From Loxodes magnus (Eukaryota > Ciliophora > Karyorelictea > Loxodida > Loxodidae): 64,000 nt of DNA. Shown piece after piece: positions 27,901-42,900 of this stretch. The DNA is taken from positions 62,001 to 126,000 of the forward strand of contig CAMPDV010000947.1 of the NCBI GenBank assembly GCA_946699065.1, read 5' to 3'. Position 1 is the stretch's first letter; every line of letters begins with the position of its first letter. The notes beneath the pieces were generated by a model that did no database searches, had not been told where the DNA came from, and worked only from the letters and a program-made list of their open reading frames with translations. A program made the position numbers and the translations under genes.

Positions 27901-30900
27901 CGATACGATGAACTCTAAATCACTGGATATAGCCACAGATCATACACAACTAGTGTGACCACTCATGGTCTTACAGGTACCTGTCTTGACGTCCCATAGT
28001 CTCACCGTATAATCATAACTTTCCGATACGATGAACTCTGAATCACTGGATATAGCCACAGATCATACATGACTAGTGTGACCACTCATGGTCTTACAGG
28101 TACCTGTCTTGACGTCCCATAGTCTCACCGTATAATCATAACTTCCCGATACGATGAACTCTGAATCACTGGATATTGCCACAGCAGATACCTAATTTGT
28201 GTGACCACTCATGGTCTTACAGGTACCTGTCTTGACGTCCCATAGTCTCACCGTATAATCATAACTTCCCGATACGATGAACTCTGAATCACTGGATATA
28301 GCCACAGATCATACAGAAATAGTGTGACCACTCATGGTCTTACAGGTACCTGTCTTGACGTCCCATAGTCTCACCGTATAATCATAACTTCCCGATACGA
28401 TGAACTCTGAATCACTGGATATAGCCACAGCAGATACACAACTAGTGTGACCACTTATGGTCTTACAGGTACCTGTCTTGACGTCCCATAGTCTCACCGT
28501 CTTATCTGCACTTCCCGATACGATGAACTCTGAATCACTGGATATAGCCACAGCATATACTTAACTAGTGTGACCACTCATGGTCTTACAGGTACCTGTC
28601 TTGACGTCCCATAGTCTCACCGTATAATCATAACTTCCCGATACGATGAACTCTGAATCACTGGATATAGCCACAGATCATACACAACTAGTGTGACCAC
28701 TCATGGTCTTACAGGTACCTGTCTTGACGTCCCATAGTCTCACCGTATAATCATAACTTCCCGATACGATGAACTCTGAATCACTGGATATAGCCACATA
28801 TCATACACAACTAGTGTGACCACTCATGGTCTTACAGGTACCTGTCTTGACGTCCCATAGTCTCACCGTATAATCATAACTTCCCGATACGATGAACTCT
28901 GAATCACTGGATATAGCCACAGATCATACAGAACTAGTGTGACCACTCATGGTCTTACAGGTACCTGTCTTGACGTCCCATAGTCTCACCGTCTAATCAT
29001 AACTTCCCGATACGATGAACTCTAAATCACTGGATATAGCCACATATCATACATGACTAGTGTGACCACTCATGGTCTTACAGGTACCTGTCTTGACGTC
29101 CCATAGTCTCACCGTATAATCATAACTTCCCGATACGATGAACTCTGAATCACTGGATATAGCCACATATCATACATGACTAGTGTGACCACTCATGGTC
29201 TTACAGGTACCTGTCTTGACGTCCCATAGTCTCACCGTATAATCATAACTTCCCGATACGATGAACTCTGAATCACTGGATATAGCCACAGATCATACAC
29301 AACTAGTGTGACCACTCATGGTCTTACAGGTACCTGTCTTGACGTCCCATAGTCTCACCGTATAATCATAACTTCCCGATACGATGAACTCTGAATCACT
29401 GGATATAGCCACAGATCATACAGAACTAGTGTGACCACTCATGGTCTTACAGGTACCTGTCTTGACGTCCCATAGTCTCACCGTATAATCATAACTTCCC
29501 GATACGATGAACTCTAAATCACTGGATATAGCCACATATCATACATGACTAGTGTGACCACTCATGGTCTTACAGGTACCTGTCTTGACGTCCCATAGTC
29601 TCACCGTATAATCATAACTTCCCGATACGATGAACTCTGAATCACTGGATATTGCCACATATCATACACAACTAGTGTGACCACTCATGGTCTTACAGGT
29701 ACCTGTCTTGACGTCCCATAGTCTCACCGTATAATCATAACTTCCCGATACGATGAACTCTGAATCACTGGATATAGCCACAGATCATACACAACTAGTG
29801 TGACCACTCATGGTCTTACAGGTACCTGTCTTGACGTCCCATAGTCTCACCGTATAATCATAACTTCCCGATACGATGAACTCTGAATCACTGGATATTG
29901 CCACATATCATACATGACTAGTGTGACCACTTATGGTCTTACAGGTACCTGTCTTGACGTCCCATAGTCTCACCGTATAATCATAACTTCCCGATACGAT
30001 GAACTCTGAATCACTGGATATAGCCACATATCATACATGACTAGTGTGACCACTCATGGTCTTACAGGTACCTGTCTTGACGTCCCATAGTCTCACCGTA
30101 TAATCATAACTTCCCGATACGATGAACTCTGAATCACTGGATATAGCCACATATCATACATGACTAGTGTGACCACTCATGGTCTTACAGGTACCTGTCT
30201 TGACGTCCCATAGTCTCACCGTATAATCATAACTTCCCGATACGATGAACTCTGAATCACTGGATATAGCCACATATCATACATGACTAGTGTGACCACT
30301 CATGGTCTTACAGGTACCTGTCTTGACGTTCCATAGTCTCACCGTATAATCATAACTTCCCGATACGATGAACTCTGAATCACTGGATATAGCCACAGCA
30401 TATACTTAACTAGTGTGACCACTCATGGTCTTACAGGTACCTGTCTTGACGTCCCATAGTCTCACCGTATAATCATAACTTCCCGATACGATGAACTCTG
30501 AATCACTGGATATAGCCACAGATGATACTCAACTAGTGTGACCACTCATGGTCTTACAGGTACCTGTCTTGACGTCCCATAGTCTCACCGTATAATCATA
30601 ACTTCCCGATACGATGAACTCTGAATCACTGGATATAGCCACATATCATACACAACTAGTGTGACCACTCATGGTCTTACAGGTACCTGTCTTGACGTCC
30701 CATAGTCTCACCGTATAATCATAACTTCCCGATACGATGAACTCTGAATCACTGGATATAGCCACAGATCATACAGAACTAGTGTGACCACTCATGGTCT
30801 TACAGGTACCTGTCTTGACGTCCCATAGTCTCACCGTATAATCATAACTTCCCGATACGATGAACTCTAAATCACTGGATATAGCCACATATCATACATG

Positions 30901-33900
30901 ACTAGTGTGACCACTCATGGTCTTACAGGTACCTGTCTTGACGTCCCATAGTCTCACCGTCTAATCTGCACTTCCCGATACGATGAACTCTGAATCACTG
31001 GATATAGCCACATATCATACATGACTAGTGTGACCACTCATGGTCTTACAGGTACCTGTCTTGACGTCCCATAGTCTCACCGTATAATCATAACTTCCCG
31101 ATACGATGAACTCTGAATCACTGGATATAGCCACAGATCATACACAACTAGTGTGACCACTCATGGTCTTACAGGTACCTGTCTTGACGTCCCATAGTCT
31201 CACCGTATAATCATAACTTCCCGATACGATGAACTCTGAATCACTGGATATAGCCACAGATCATACAGAACTAGTGTGACCACTCATGGTCTTACAGGTA
31301 CCTGTCTTGACGTCCCATAGTCTCACCGTATAATCTGCACTTCCCGATACGATGAACTCTAAATCACTGGATATAGCCACATATCATACATGACTAGTGT
31401 GACCACTCATGGTCTTACAGGTACCTGTCTTGACGTCCCATAGTCTCACCGTATAATCATAACTTCCCGATACGATGAACTCTGAATCACTGGATATTGC
31501 CACATATCATACACAACTAGTGTGACCACTCATGGTCTTACAGGTACCTGTCTTGACGTCCCATAGTCTCACCGTATAATCATAACTTCCCGATACGATG
31601 AACTCTGAATCACTGGATATAGCCACATATCATACATGACTAGTGTGACCACTTATGGTCTTACAGGTACCTGTCTTGACGTCCCATAGTCTCACCGTAT
31701 AATCATAACTTCCCGATACGATGAACTCTGAATCACTGGATATAGCCACAGCAGATACACAACTAGTGTGACCACTCATGGTCTTACAGGTACCTGTCTT
31801 GACGTCCCATAGTCTCACCGTATAATCATAACTTCCCGATACGATGAACTCTGAATCACTGGATATAGCCACATATCATACACAACTAGTGTGACCACTC
31901 ATGGTCTTACAGGTACCTGTCTTGACGTCCCATAGTCTCACCGTATAATCATAACTTTCCGATACGATGAACTCTGAATCACTGGATATAGCCACAGATC
32001 ATACATGACTAGTGTGACCACTCATGGTCTTACAGGTACCTGTCTTGACGTCCCATAGTCTCACCGTATAATCATAACTTCCCGATACGATGAACTCTGA
32101 ATCACTGGATATAGCCACAGATCATACAGAACTAGTGTGACCACTCATGGTCTTACAGGTACCTGTCTTGACGTCCCATAGTCTCACCGTATAATCATAA
32201 CTTCCCGATACGATGAACTCTAAATCACTGGATATAGCCACAGATCATACACAACTAGTGTGACCACTCATGGTCTTACAGGTACCTGTCTTGACGTCCC
32301 ATAGTCTCACCGTATAATCATAACTTTCCGATACGATGAACTCTGAATCACTGGATATAGCCACAGATCATACATGACTAGTGTGACCACTCATGGTCTT
32401 ACAGGTACCTGTCTTGACGTCCCATAGTCTCACCGTATAATCATAACTTCCCGATACGATGAACTCTGAATCACTGGATATAGCCACAGATCATACAGAA
32501 CTAGTGTGACCACTCATGGTCTTACAGGTACCTGTCTTGACGTCCCATAGTCTCACCGTATAATCTGCACTTCCCGATACGATGAACTCTGAATCACTGG
32601 ATATAGCCACAGATCATACAGAAATAGTGTGACCACTCATGGTCTTACAGGTACCTGTCTTGACGTCCCATAGTCTCACCGTATAATCATAACTTCCCGA
32701 TACGATGAACTCTGAATCACTGGATATAGCCACAGCAGATACACAACTAGTGTGACCACTTATGGTCTTACAGGTACCTGTCTTGACGTCCCATAGTCTC
32801 ACCGTCTTATCTGCACTTCCCGATACGATGAACTCTGAATCACTGGATATAGCCACAGCATATACTTAACTAGTGTGACCACTCATGGTCTTACAGGTAC
32901 CTGTCTTGACGTCCCATAGTCTCACCGTATAATCATAACTTCCCGATACGATGAACTCTGAATCACTGGATATAGCCACGGCATATACTTAACTAGTGTG
33001 ACCACTCATGGTCTTACAGGTACCTGTCTTGACGTCCCATAGTCTCACCGTATAATCATAACTTCCCGATACGATGAACTCTGAATCACTGGATATAGCC
33101 ACATATCATACACAACTAGTGTGACCACTCATGGTCTTACAGGTACCTGTCTTGACGTCCCATAGTCTCACCGTATAATCATAACTTCCCGATACGATGA
33201 ACTCTGAATCACTGGATATAGCCACAGATCATACAGAACTAGTGTGACCACTCATGGTCTTACAGGTACCTGTCTTGACGTCCCATAGTCTCACCGTATA
33301 ATCATAACTTCCCGATACGATGAACTCTAAATCACTGGATATAGCCACATATCATACATGACTAGTGTGACCACTCATGGTCTTACAGGTACCTGTCTTG
33401 ACGTCCCATAGTCTCACCGTATAATCATAACTTCCCGATACGATGAACTCTGAATCACTGGATATAGCCACAGATCATACAGAACTAGTGTGACCACTCA
33501 TGGTCTTACAGGTACCTGTCTTGACGTCCCATAGTCTCACCGTATAATCATAACTTCCCGATACGATGAACTCTAAATCACTGGATATAGCCACAGATCA
33601 TACATGACTAGTGTGACCACTCATGGTCTTACAGGTACCTGTCTTGACGTCCCATAGTCTCACCGTATAATCATAACTTCCCGATACGATGAACTCTGAA
33701 TCACTGGATATAGCCACAGCAGATACTTAACTAGTGTGACCACTCATGGTCTTACAGGTACCTGTCTTGACGTCCCATAGTCTCACCGTATAATCATAAC
33801 TTCCCGATACGATGAACTCTGAATCACTGGATATAGCCACATATCATACACAACTAGTGTGACCACTCATGGTCTTACAGGTACCTGTCTTGACGTCCCA

Positions 33901-36900
33901 TAGTCTCACCGTATAATCATAACTTCCCGATACGATGAACTCTGAATCACTGGATATAGCCACAGATCATACATGACTAGTGTGACCACTCATGGTCTTA
34001 CAGGTACCTGTCTTGACGTCCCATAGTCTCACCGTATAATCATAACTTCCCGATACGATGAACTCTGAATCACTGGATATAGCCACAGCAGATACACAAC
34101 TAGTGTGACCACTCATGGTCTTACAGGTACCTGTCTTGACGTCCCATAGTCTCACCGTATAATCATAACTTCCCGATACGATGAACTCTGAATCACTGGA
34201 TATAGCCACAGATCATACAGAACTAGTGTGACCACTCATGGTCTTACAGGTACCTGTCTTGACGTCCCATAGTCTCACCGTATAATCATAACTTCCCGAT
34301 ACGATGAACTCTAAATCACTGGATATAGCCACATATCATACATGACTAGTGTGACCACTCATGGTCTTACAGGTACCTGTCTTGACGTCCCATAGTCTCA
34401 CCGTATAATCATAACTTCCCGATACGATGAACTCTGAATCACTGGATATTGCCACATATCATACACAACTAGTGTGACCACTCATGGTCTTACAGGTACC
34501 TGTCTTGACGTCCCATAGTCTCACCGTATAATCATAACTTCCCGATACGATGAACTCTGAATCACTGGATATAGCCACAGATCATACACAACTAGTGTGA
34601 CCACTCATGGTCTTACAGGTACCTGTCTTGACGTCCCATAGTCTCACCGTATAATCATAACTTCCCGATACGATGAACTCTGAATCACTGGATATTGCCA
34701 CATATCATACATGACTAGTGTGACCACTTATGGTCTTACAGGTACCTGTCTTGACGTCCCATAGTCTCACCGTATAATCATAACTTCCCGATACGATGAA
34801 CTCTGAATCACTGGATATAGCCACATATCATACATGACTAGTGTGACCACTCATGGTCTTACAGGTACCTGTCTTGACGTCCCATAGTCTCACCGTATAA
34901 TCATAACTTCCCGATACGATGAACTCTGAATCACTGGATATAGCCACATATCATACATGACTAGTGTGACCACTCATGGTCTTACAGGTACCTGTCTTGA
35001 CGTCCCATAGTCTCACCGTATAATCATAACTTCCCGATACGATGAACTCTGAATCACTGGATATAGCCACATATCATACATGACTAGTGTGACCACTCAT
35101 GGTCTTACAGGTACCTGTCTTGACGTTCCATAGTCTCACCGTATAATCATAACTTCCCGATACGATGAACTCTGAATCACTGGATATAGCCACAGATGAT
35201 ACTCAACTAGTGTGACCACTCATGGTCTTACAGGTACCTGTCTTGACGTCCCATAGTCTCACCGTATAATCATAACTTCCCGATACGATGAACTCTGAAT
35301 CACTGGATATAGCCACGGCATATACTTAACTAGTGTGACCACTCATGGTCTTACAGGTACCTGTCTTGACGTCCCATAGTCTCACCGTCTAATCTGCACT
35401 TCCCGATACGATGAACTCTGAATCACTGGATATAGCCACAGCAGATACACAACTAGTGTGACCACTCATGGTCTTACAGGTACCTGTCTTGACGTCCCAT
35501 AGTCTCACCGTATAATCATAACTTCCCGATACGATGAACTCTGAATCACTGGATATAGCCACAGCAGATACCTAATTTGTGTGACCACTCATGGTCTTAC
35601 AGGTACCTGTCTTGACGTCCCATAGTCTCACCGTCTAATCTGCACTTCCCGATACGATGAACTCTGAATCACTGGATATAGCCACAGATCATACAGAACT
35701 AGTGTGACCACTCATGGTCTTACAGGTACCTGTCTTGACGTCCCATAGTCTCACCGTATAATCATAACTTCCCGATACGATGAACTCTGAATCACTGGAT
35801 ATAGCCACAGATTATACATTACTAGTGTGACCACTCATGGTCTTACAGGTACCTGTCTTGACGTCCCATAGTCTCACCGTCTTATATGCACTTCCCGATA
35901 CGATGAACTCTGAATCACTGGATATAGCCACAGCAGATACACAACTAGTGTGACCACTCATGGTCTTACAGGTACCTGTCTTGAAGTCCCATAGTCTCAC
36001 CGTATAATCATAACTTCCCGATACGATGAACTCTGAATCACTGGATATAGCCACATATCATACATGACTAGTGTGACCACTCATGGTCTTACAGGTACCT
36101 GTCTTGACGTCCCATAGTCTCACCGTATAATCATAACTTCCCGATACGATGAACTCTGAATCACTGGATATAGCCACAGATGATACTCAACTAGTGTGAC
36201 CACTCATGGTCTTACAGGTACCTGTCTTGACGTCCCATAGTCTCACCGTATAATCTGCACTTCCCGATACGATGAACTCTGAATCACTGGATATAGCCAC
36301 AGATGATACTCAACTAGTGTGACCACTCATGGTCTTACAGGTACCTGTCTTGACGTCCCATAGTCTCACCGTCTTATCTGCACTTCCCGATACGATGAAC
36401 TCTGAATCACTGGATATAGCCACGGCATATACATTACTAGTGTGACCACTCATGGTCTTACAGGTACCTGTCTTGACGTCCCATAGTCTCACCGTATAAT
36501 CATAACTTCCCGATACGATGAACTCTGAATCACTGGATATAGCCACAGATCATACATGACTAGTGTGACCACTCATGGTCTTACAGCTACCTGTCTTGAC
36601 GTCCCATAGTCTCACCGTATAATCATAACTTTCCGATACGATGAACTCTGAATCACTGGATATAGCCACATATCATACATGACTAGTGTGACCACTCATG
36701 GTCTTACAGGTACCTGTCTTGACGTCCCATAGTCTCACCGTATAATCATAACTTCCCGATACGATGAACTCTGAATCACTGGATATGGCAACAGCATATA
36801 CATAATCTATATGGCCACTCATGGTCTTACAGCTACCTGTCTTGACGTCCCATAGTCTCACCGTATAATCATAACTTTCCGATACGATGAACTTTGAATC

Positions 36901-39900
36901 ACTGGATATAGCCACGGCATATACTTAACTAGTGTGACCACTCATGGTCTTACAGGTACCTGTCTTGACGTCCCATAGTCTCACCGTATAATCATAACTT
37001 CCCGATACGATGAACTCTGAATCACTGGATATAGCCACAGATCATACAGAACTAGTGTGACCACTCATGGTCTTACAGGTACCTGTCTTGACGTCCCATA
37101 GTCTCACCGTATAATCATAACTTCCCGATACGATGAACTCTGAATCACTGGATATGGCAACAGCATATACATAATCTATATGGCCACTCATGGTCTTACA
37201 GCTACCTGTCTTGACGTCCCATAGTCTCACCGTATAATCATAACTTTCCGATACGATGAACTTTGAATCACTGGATATAGCCACGGCATATACTTAACTA
37301 GTGTGACCACTCATGGTCTTACAGGTACCTGTCTTGACGTCCCATAGTCTCACCGTATAATCATAACTTCCCGATACGATGAACTCTGAATCACTGGATA
37401 TAGCCACAGATCATACACAACTAGTGTGACCACTCATGGTCTTACAGGTACCTGTCTTGACGTCCCATAGTCTCACCGTATAATCATAACTTCCCGATAC
37501 GATGAACTCTGAATCACTGGATATAGCCACAGCAGATACCTAATTTGTGTGACCACTCATGGTCTTACAGGTACCTGTCTTGACGTCCCATAGTCTCACC
37601 GTATAATCTGCACTTCCCGATACGATGAACTCTGAATCACTGGATATAGCCACAGCAGATACCTAAATTGTGTGACCACTCATGGTCTTACAGGTACCTG
37701 TCTTGACGTCCCATAGTCTCACCGTCTAATCTGCACTTCCCGATACGATGAACTCTGAATCACTGGATATGGCAACAGCATATACATAATCTATATGGCC
37801 ACTCATGGTCTTACAGCTACCTGTCTTGACGTCCCATAGTCTCACCGTATAATCATAACTTTCCGATACGATGAACTTTGAATCACTGGATATAGCCACG
37901 GCATATACTTAACTAGTGTGACCACTCATGGTCTTACAGGTACCTGTCTTGACGTCCCATAGTCTCACCGTATAATCATAACTTCCCGATACGATGAACT
38001 CTGAATCACTGGATATAGCCACAGCAGATACACAACTAGTGTGACCACTCATGGTCTTACAGGTACCTGTCTTGAAGTCCCATAGTCTCACCGTATAATC
38101 ATAACTTCCCGATACGATGAACTCTGAATCACTGGATATAGCCACATATCATACATGACTAGTGTGACCACTCATGGTCTTACAGGTACCTGTCTTGACG
38201 TCCCATAGTCTCACCGTATAATCATAACTTCCCGATACGATGAACTCTGAATCACTGGATATAGCCACAGATGATACTCAACTAGTGTGACCACTCATGG
38301 TCTTACAGGTACCTGTCTTGACGTCCCATAGTCTCACCGTATAATCTGCACTTCCCGATACGATGAACTCTGAATCACTGGATATAGCCACAGATGATAC
38401 TCAACTAGTGTGACCACTCATGGTCTTACAGGTACCTGTCTTGACGTCCCATAGTCTCACCGTCTTATCTGCACTTCCCGATACGATGAACTCTGAATCA
38501 CTGGATATAGCCACGGCATATACATTACTAGTGTGACCACTCATGGTCTTACAGGTACCTGTCTTGACGTCCCATAGTCTCACCGTATAATCATAACTTC
38601 CCGATACGATGAACTCTGAATCACTGGATATAGCCACAGATCATACATGACTAGTGTGACCACTCATGGTCTTACAGCTACCTGTCTTGACGTCCCATAG
38701 TCTCACCGTATAATCATAACTTTCCGATACGATGAACTCTGAATCACTGGATATAGCCACATATCATACATGACTAGTGTGACCACTCATGGTCTTACAG
38801 GTACCTGTCTTGACGTCCCATAGTCTCACCGTATAATCATAACTTCCCGATACGATGAACTCTGAATCACTGGATATGGCAACAGCATATACATAATCTA
38901 TATGGCCACTCATGGTCTTACAGCTACCTGTCTTGACGTCCCATAGTCTCACCGTATAATCATAACTTTCCGATACGATGAACTTTGAATCACTGGATAT
39001 AGCCACGGCATATACTTAACTAGTGTGACCACTCATGGTCTTACAGGTACCTGTCTTGACGTCCCATAGTCTCACCGTATAATCATAACTTCCCGATACG
39101 ATGAACTCTGAATCACTGGATATAGCCACAGATCATACACAACTAGTGTGACCACTCATGGTCTTACAGGTACCTGTCTTGACGTCCCATAGTCTCACCG
39201 TATAATCATAACTTCCCGATACGATGAACTCTGAATCACTGGATATGGCAACAGCATATACATAATCTATATGGCCACTCATGGTCTTACAGCTACCTGT
39301 CTTGACGTCCCATAGTCTCACCGTATAATCATAACTTTCCGATACGATGAACTTTGAATCACTGGATATAGCCACGGCATATACTTAACTAGTGTGACCA
39401 CTCATGGTCTTACAGGTACCTGTCTTGACGTCCCATAGTCTCACCGTATAATCATAACTTCCCGATACGATGAACTCTGAATCACTGGATATAGCCACAG
39501 ATCATACACAACTAGTGTGACCACTCATGGTCTTACAGGTACCTGTCTTGACGTCCCATAGTCTCACCGTATAATCATAACTTCCCGATACGATGAACTC
39601 TGAATCACTGGATATAGCCACAGCAGATACCTAATTTGTGTGACCACTCATGGTCTTACAGGTACCTGTCTTGACGTCCCATAGTCTCACCGTATAATCT
39701 GCACTTCCCGATACGATGAACTCTGAATCACTGGATATAGCCACAGCAGATACCTAATTTGTGTGACCACTCATGGTCTTACAGGTACCTGTCTTGACGT
39801 CCCATAGTCTCACCGTCTAATCTGCACTTCCCGATACGATGAACTCTGAATCACTGGATATAGCCACAGCAGATACCTAATTTGTGTGACCACTCATGGT

Positions 39901-42900
39901 CTTACAGGTACCTGTCTTGACGTCCCATAGTCTCACCGTATAATCATAACTTCCCGATACGATGAACTCTGAATCACTGGATATAGCCACAGATTATACA
40001 TTACTAGTGTGACCACTCATGGTCTTACAGGTACCTGTCTTGACGTCCCATAGTCTCACCGTATAATCATAACTTCCCGATACGATGAACTCTGAATCAC
40101 TGGATATAGCCACAGCAGATACACAACTAGTGTGACCACTCATGGTCTTACAGGTACCTGTCTTGACGTCCCATAGTCTCACCGTATAATCATAACTTCC
40201 CGATACGATGAACTCTGAATCACTGGATATAGCCACATATCATACATGACTAGTGTGACCACTCATGGTCTTACAGGTACCTGTCTTGACGTCCCATAGT
40301 CTCACCGTATAATCATAACTTTCCGATACGATGAACTCTGAATCACTGGATATAGCCACAGATCATACACAACTAGTGTGACCACTCATGGTCTTACAGG
40401 TACCTGTCTTGACGTCCCATAGTCTCACCGTATAATCATAACTTCCCGATACGATGAACTCTGAATCACTGGATATGGCAACAGCATATACATAATCTAT
40501 ATGGCCACTCATGGTCTTACAGGTACCTGTCTTGACGTCCCATAGTCTCACCGTATAATCATAACTTCCCGATACGATGAACTCTGAATCACTGGATATA
40601 GCCACAGCAGATACCTAATTTGTGTGACCACTCATGGTCTTACAGGTACCTGTCTTGACGTCCCATAGTCTCACCGTATAATCTGCACTTCCCGATACGA
40701 TGAACTCTGAATCACTGGATATAGCCACAGATGATACTCAACTAGTGTGACCACTCATGGTCTTACAGGTACCTGTCTTGACGTCCCATAGTCTCACCGT
40801 CTTATCTGCACTTCCCGATACGATGAACTCTGAATCACTGGATATAGCCACGGCATATACATTACTAGTGTGACCACTCATGGTCTTACAGGTACCTGTC
40901 TTGACGTCCCATAGTCTCACCGTATAATCTGCACTTCCCGATACGATGAACTCTGAATCACTGGATATAGCCACAGATGATACTCAACTAGTGTGACCAC
41001 TCATGGTCTTACAGGTACCTGTCTTGACGTCCCATAGTCTCACCGTCTTATCTGCACTTCCCGATACGATGAACTCTGAATCACTGGATATAGCCACAGC
41101 AGATACACAACTAGTGTGACCACTCATGGTCTTACAGGTACCTGTCTTGACGTCCCATAGTCTCACCGTATAATCATAACTTCCCGATACGATGAACTCT
41201 GAATCACTGGATATGGCAACAGCATATACATAATCTATATGGCCACTCATGGTCTTACAGGTACCTGTCTTGACGTCCCATAGTCTCACCGTATAATCAT
41301 AACTTCCCGATACGATGAACTCTGAATCACTGGATATAGCCACAGCAGATACCTAATTTGTGTGACCACTCATGGTCTTACAGGTACCTGTCTTGACGTC
41401 CCATAGTCTCACCGTATAATCTGCACTTCCCGATACGATGAACTCTGAATCACTGGATATAGCCACAGATGATACTCAACTAGTGTGACCACTCATGGTC
41501 TTACAGGTACCTGTCTTGACGTCCCATAGTCTCACCGTCTTATCTGCACTTCCCGATACGATGAACTCTGAATCACTGGATATAGCCACAGATCATACAT
41601 TACTAGTGTGACCACTCATGGTCTTACAGGTACCTGTCTTGACGTCCCATAGTCTCACCGTATAATCATAACTTCCCGATACGATGAACTCTGAATCACT
41701 GGATATAGCCACATATCATACATGACTAGTGTGACCACTCATGGTCTTACAGGTACCTGTCTTGACGTCCCATAGTCTCACCGTCTTATATGCACTTCCC
41801 GATACGATGAACTCTGAATCACTGGATATAGCCACAGCAGATACACAACTAGTGTGACCACTCATGGTCTTACAGGTACCTGTCTTGAAGTCCCATAGTC
41901 TCACCGTATAATCATAACTTCCCGATACGATGAACTCTGAATCACTGGATATAGCCACATATCATACATGACTAGTGTGACCACTCATGGTCTTACAGGT
42001 ACCTGTCTTGACGTCCCATAGTCTCACCGTATAATCATAACTTTCCGATACGATGAACTCTGAATCACTGGATATAGCCACATATCATACATGACTAGTG
42101 TGACCACTCATGGTCTTACAGGTACCTGTCTTGACGTCCCATAGTCTCACCGTATAATCATAACTTCCCGATACGATGAACTCTGAATCACTGGATATAG
42201 CCACAGCATATACAACACTAGTGTGACCACTCATGGTCTTACAGGTACCTGTCTTGACGTCCCATAGTCTCACCGTCTAATCTGCACTTCCCGATACGAT
42301 GAACTCTGAATCACTGGATATAGCCACAGCAGATACACAACTAGTGTGACCACTCATGGTCTTACAGCTACCTGTCTTGACGTCCCATAGTCTCACCGTA
42401 TAATCATAACTTCCCGATACGATGAACTCTGAATCACTGGATATAGCCACAGATCATACATGACTAGTGTGACCACTCATGGTCTTACAGCTACCTGTCT
42501 TGACGTCCCATAGTCTCACCGTATAATCATAACTTTCCGATACGATGAACTCTGAATCACTGGATATAGCCACATATCATACATGACTAGTGTGACCACT
42601 CATGGTCTTACAGGTACCTGTCTTGACGTCCCATAGTCTCACCGTATAATCATAACTTCACGATACGATGAACTCTGAATCACTGGATATAGCCACAGAT
42701 GATACTCAACTAGTGTGACCACTCATGGTCTTACAGGTACCTGTCTTGACGTCCCATAGTCTCACCGTCTTATCTGCACTTCCCGATACGATGAACTCTG
42801 AATCACTGGATATAGCCACAGATTATACATTACTAGTGTGACCACTCATGGTCTTACAGGTACCTGTCTTGACGTCCCATAGTCTCACCGTATAATCATA

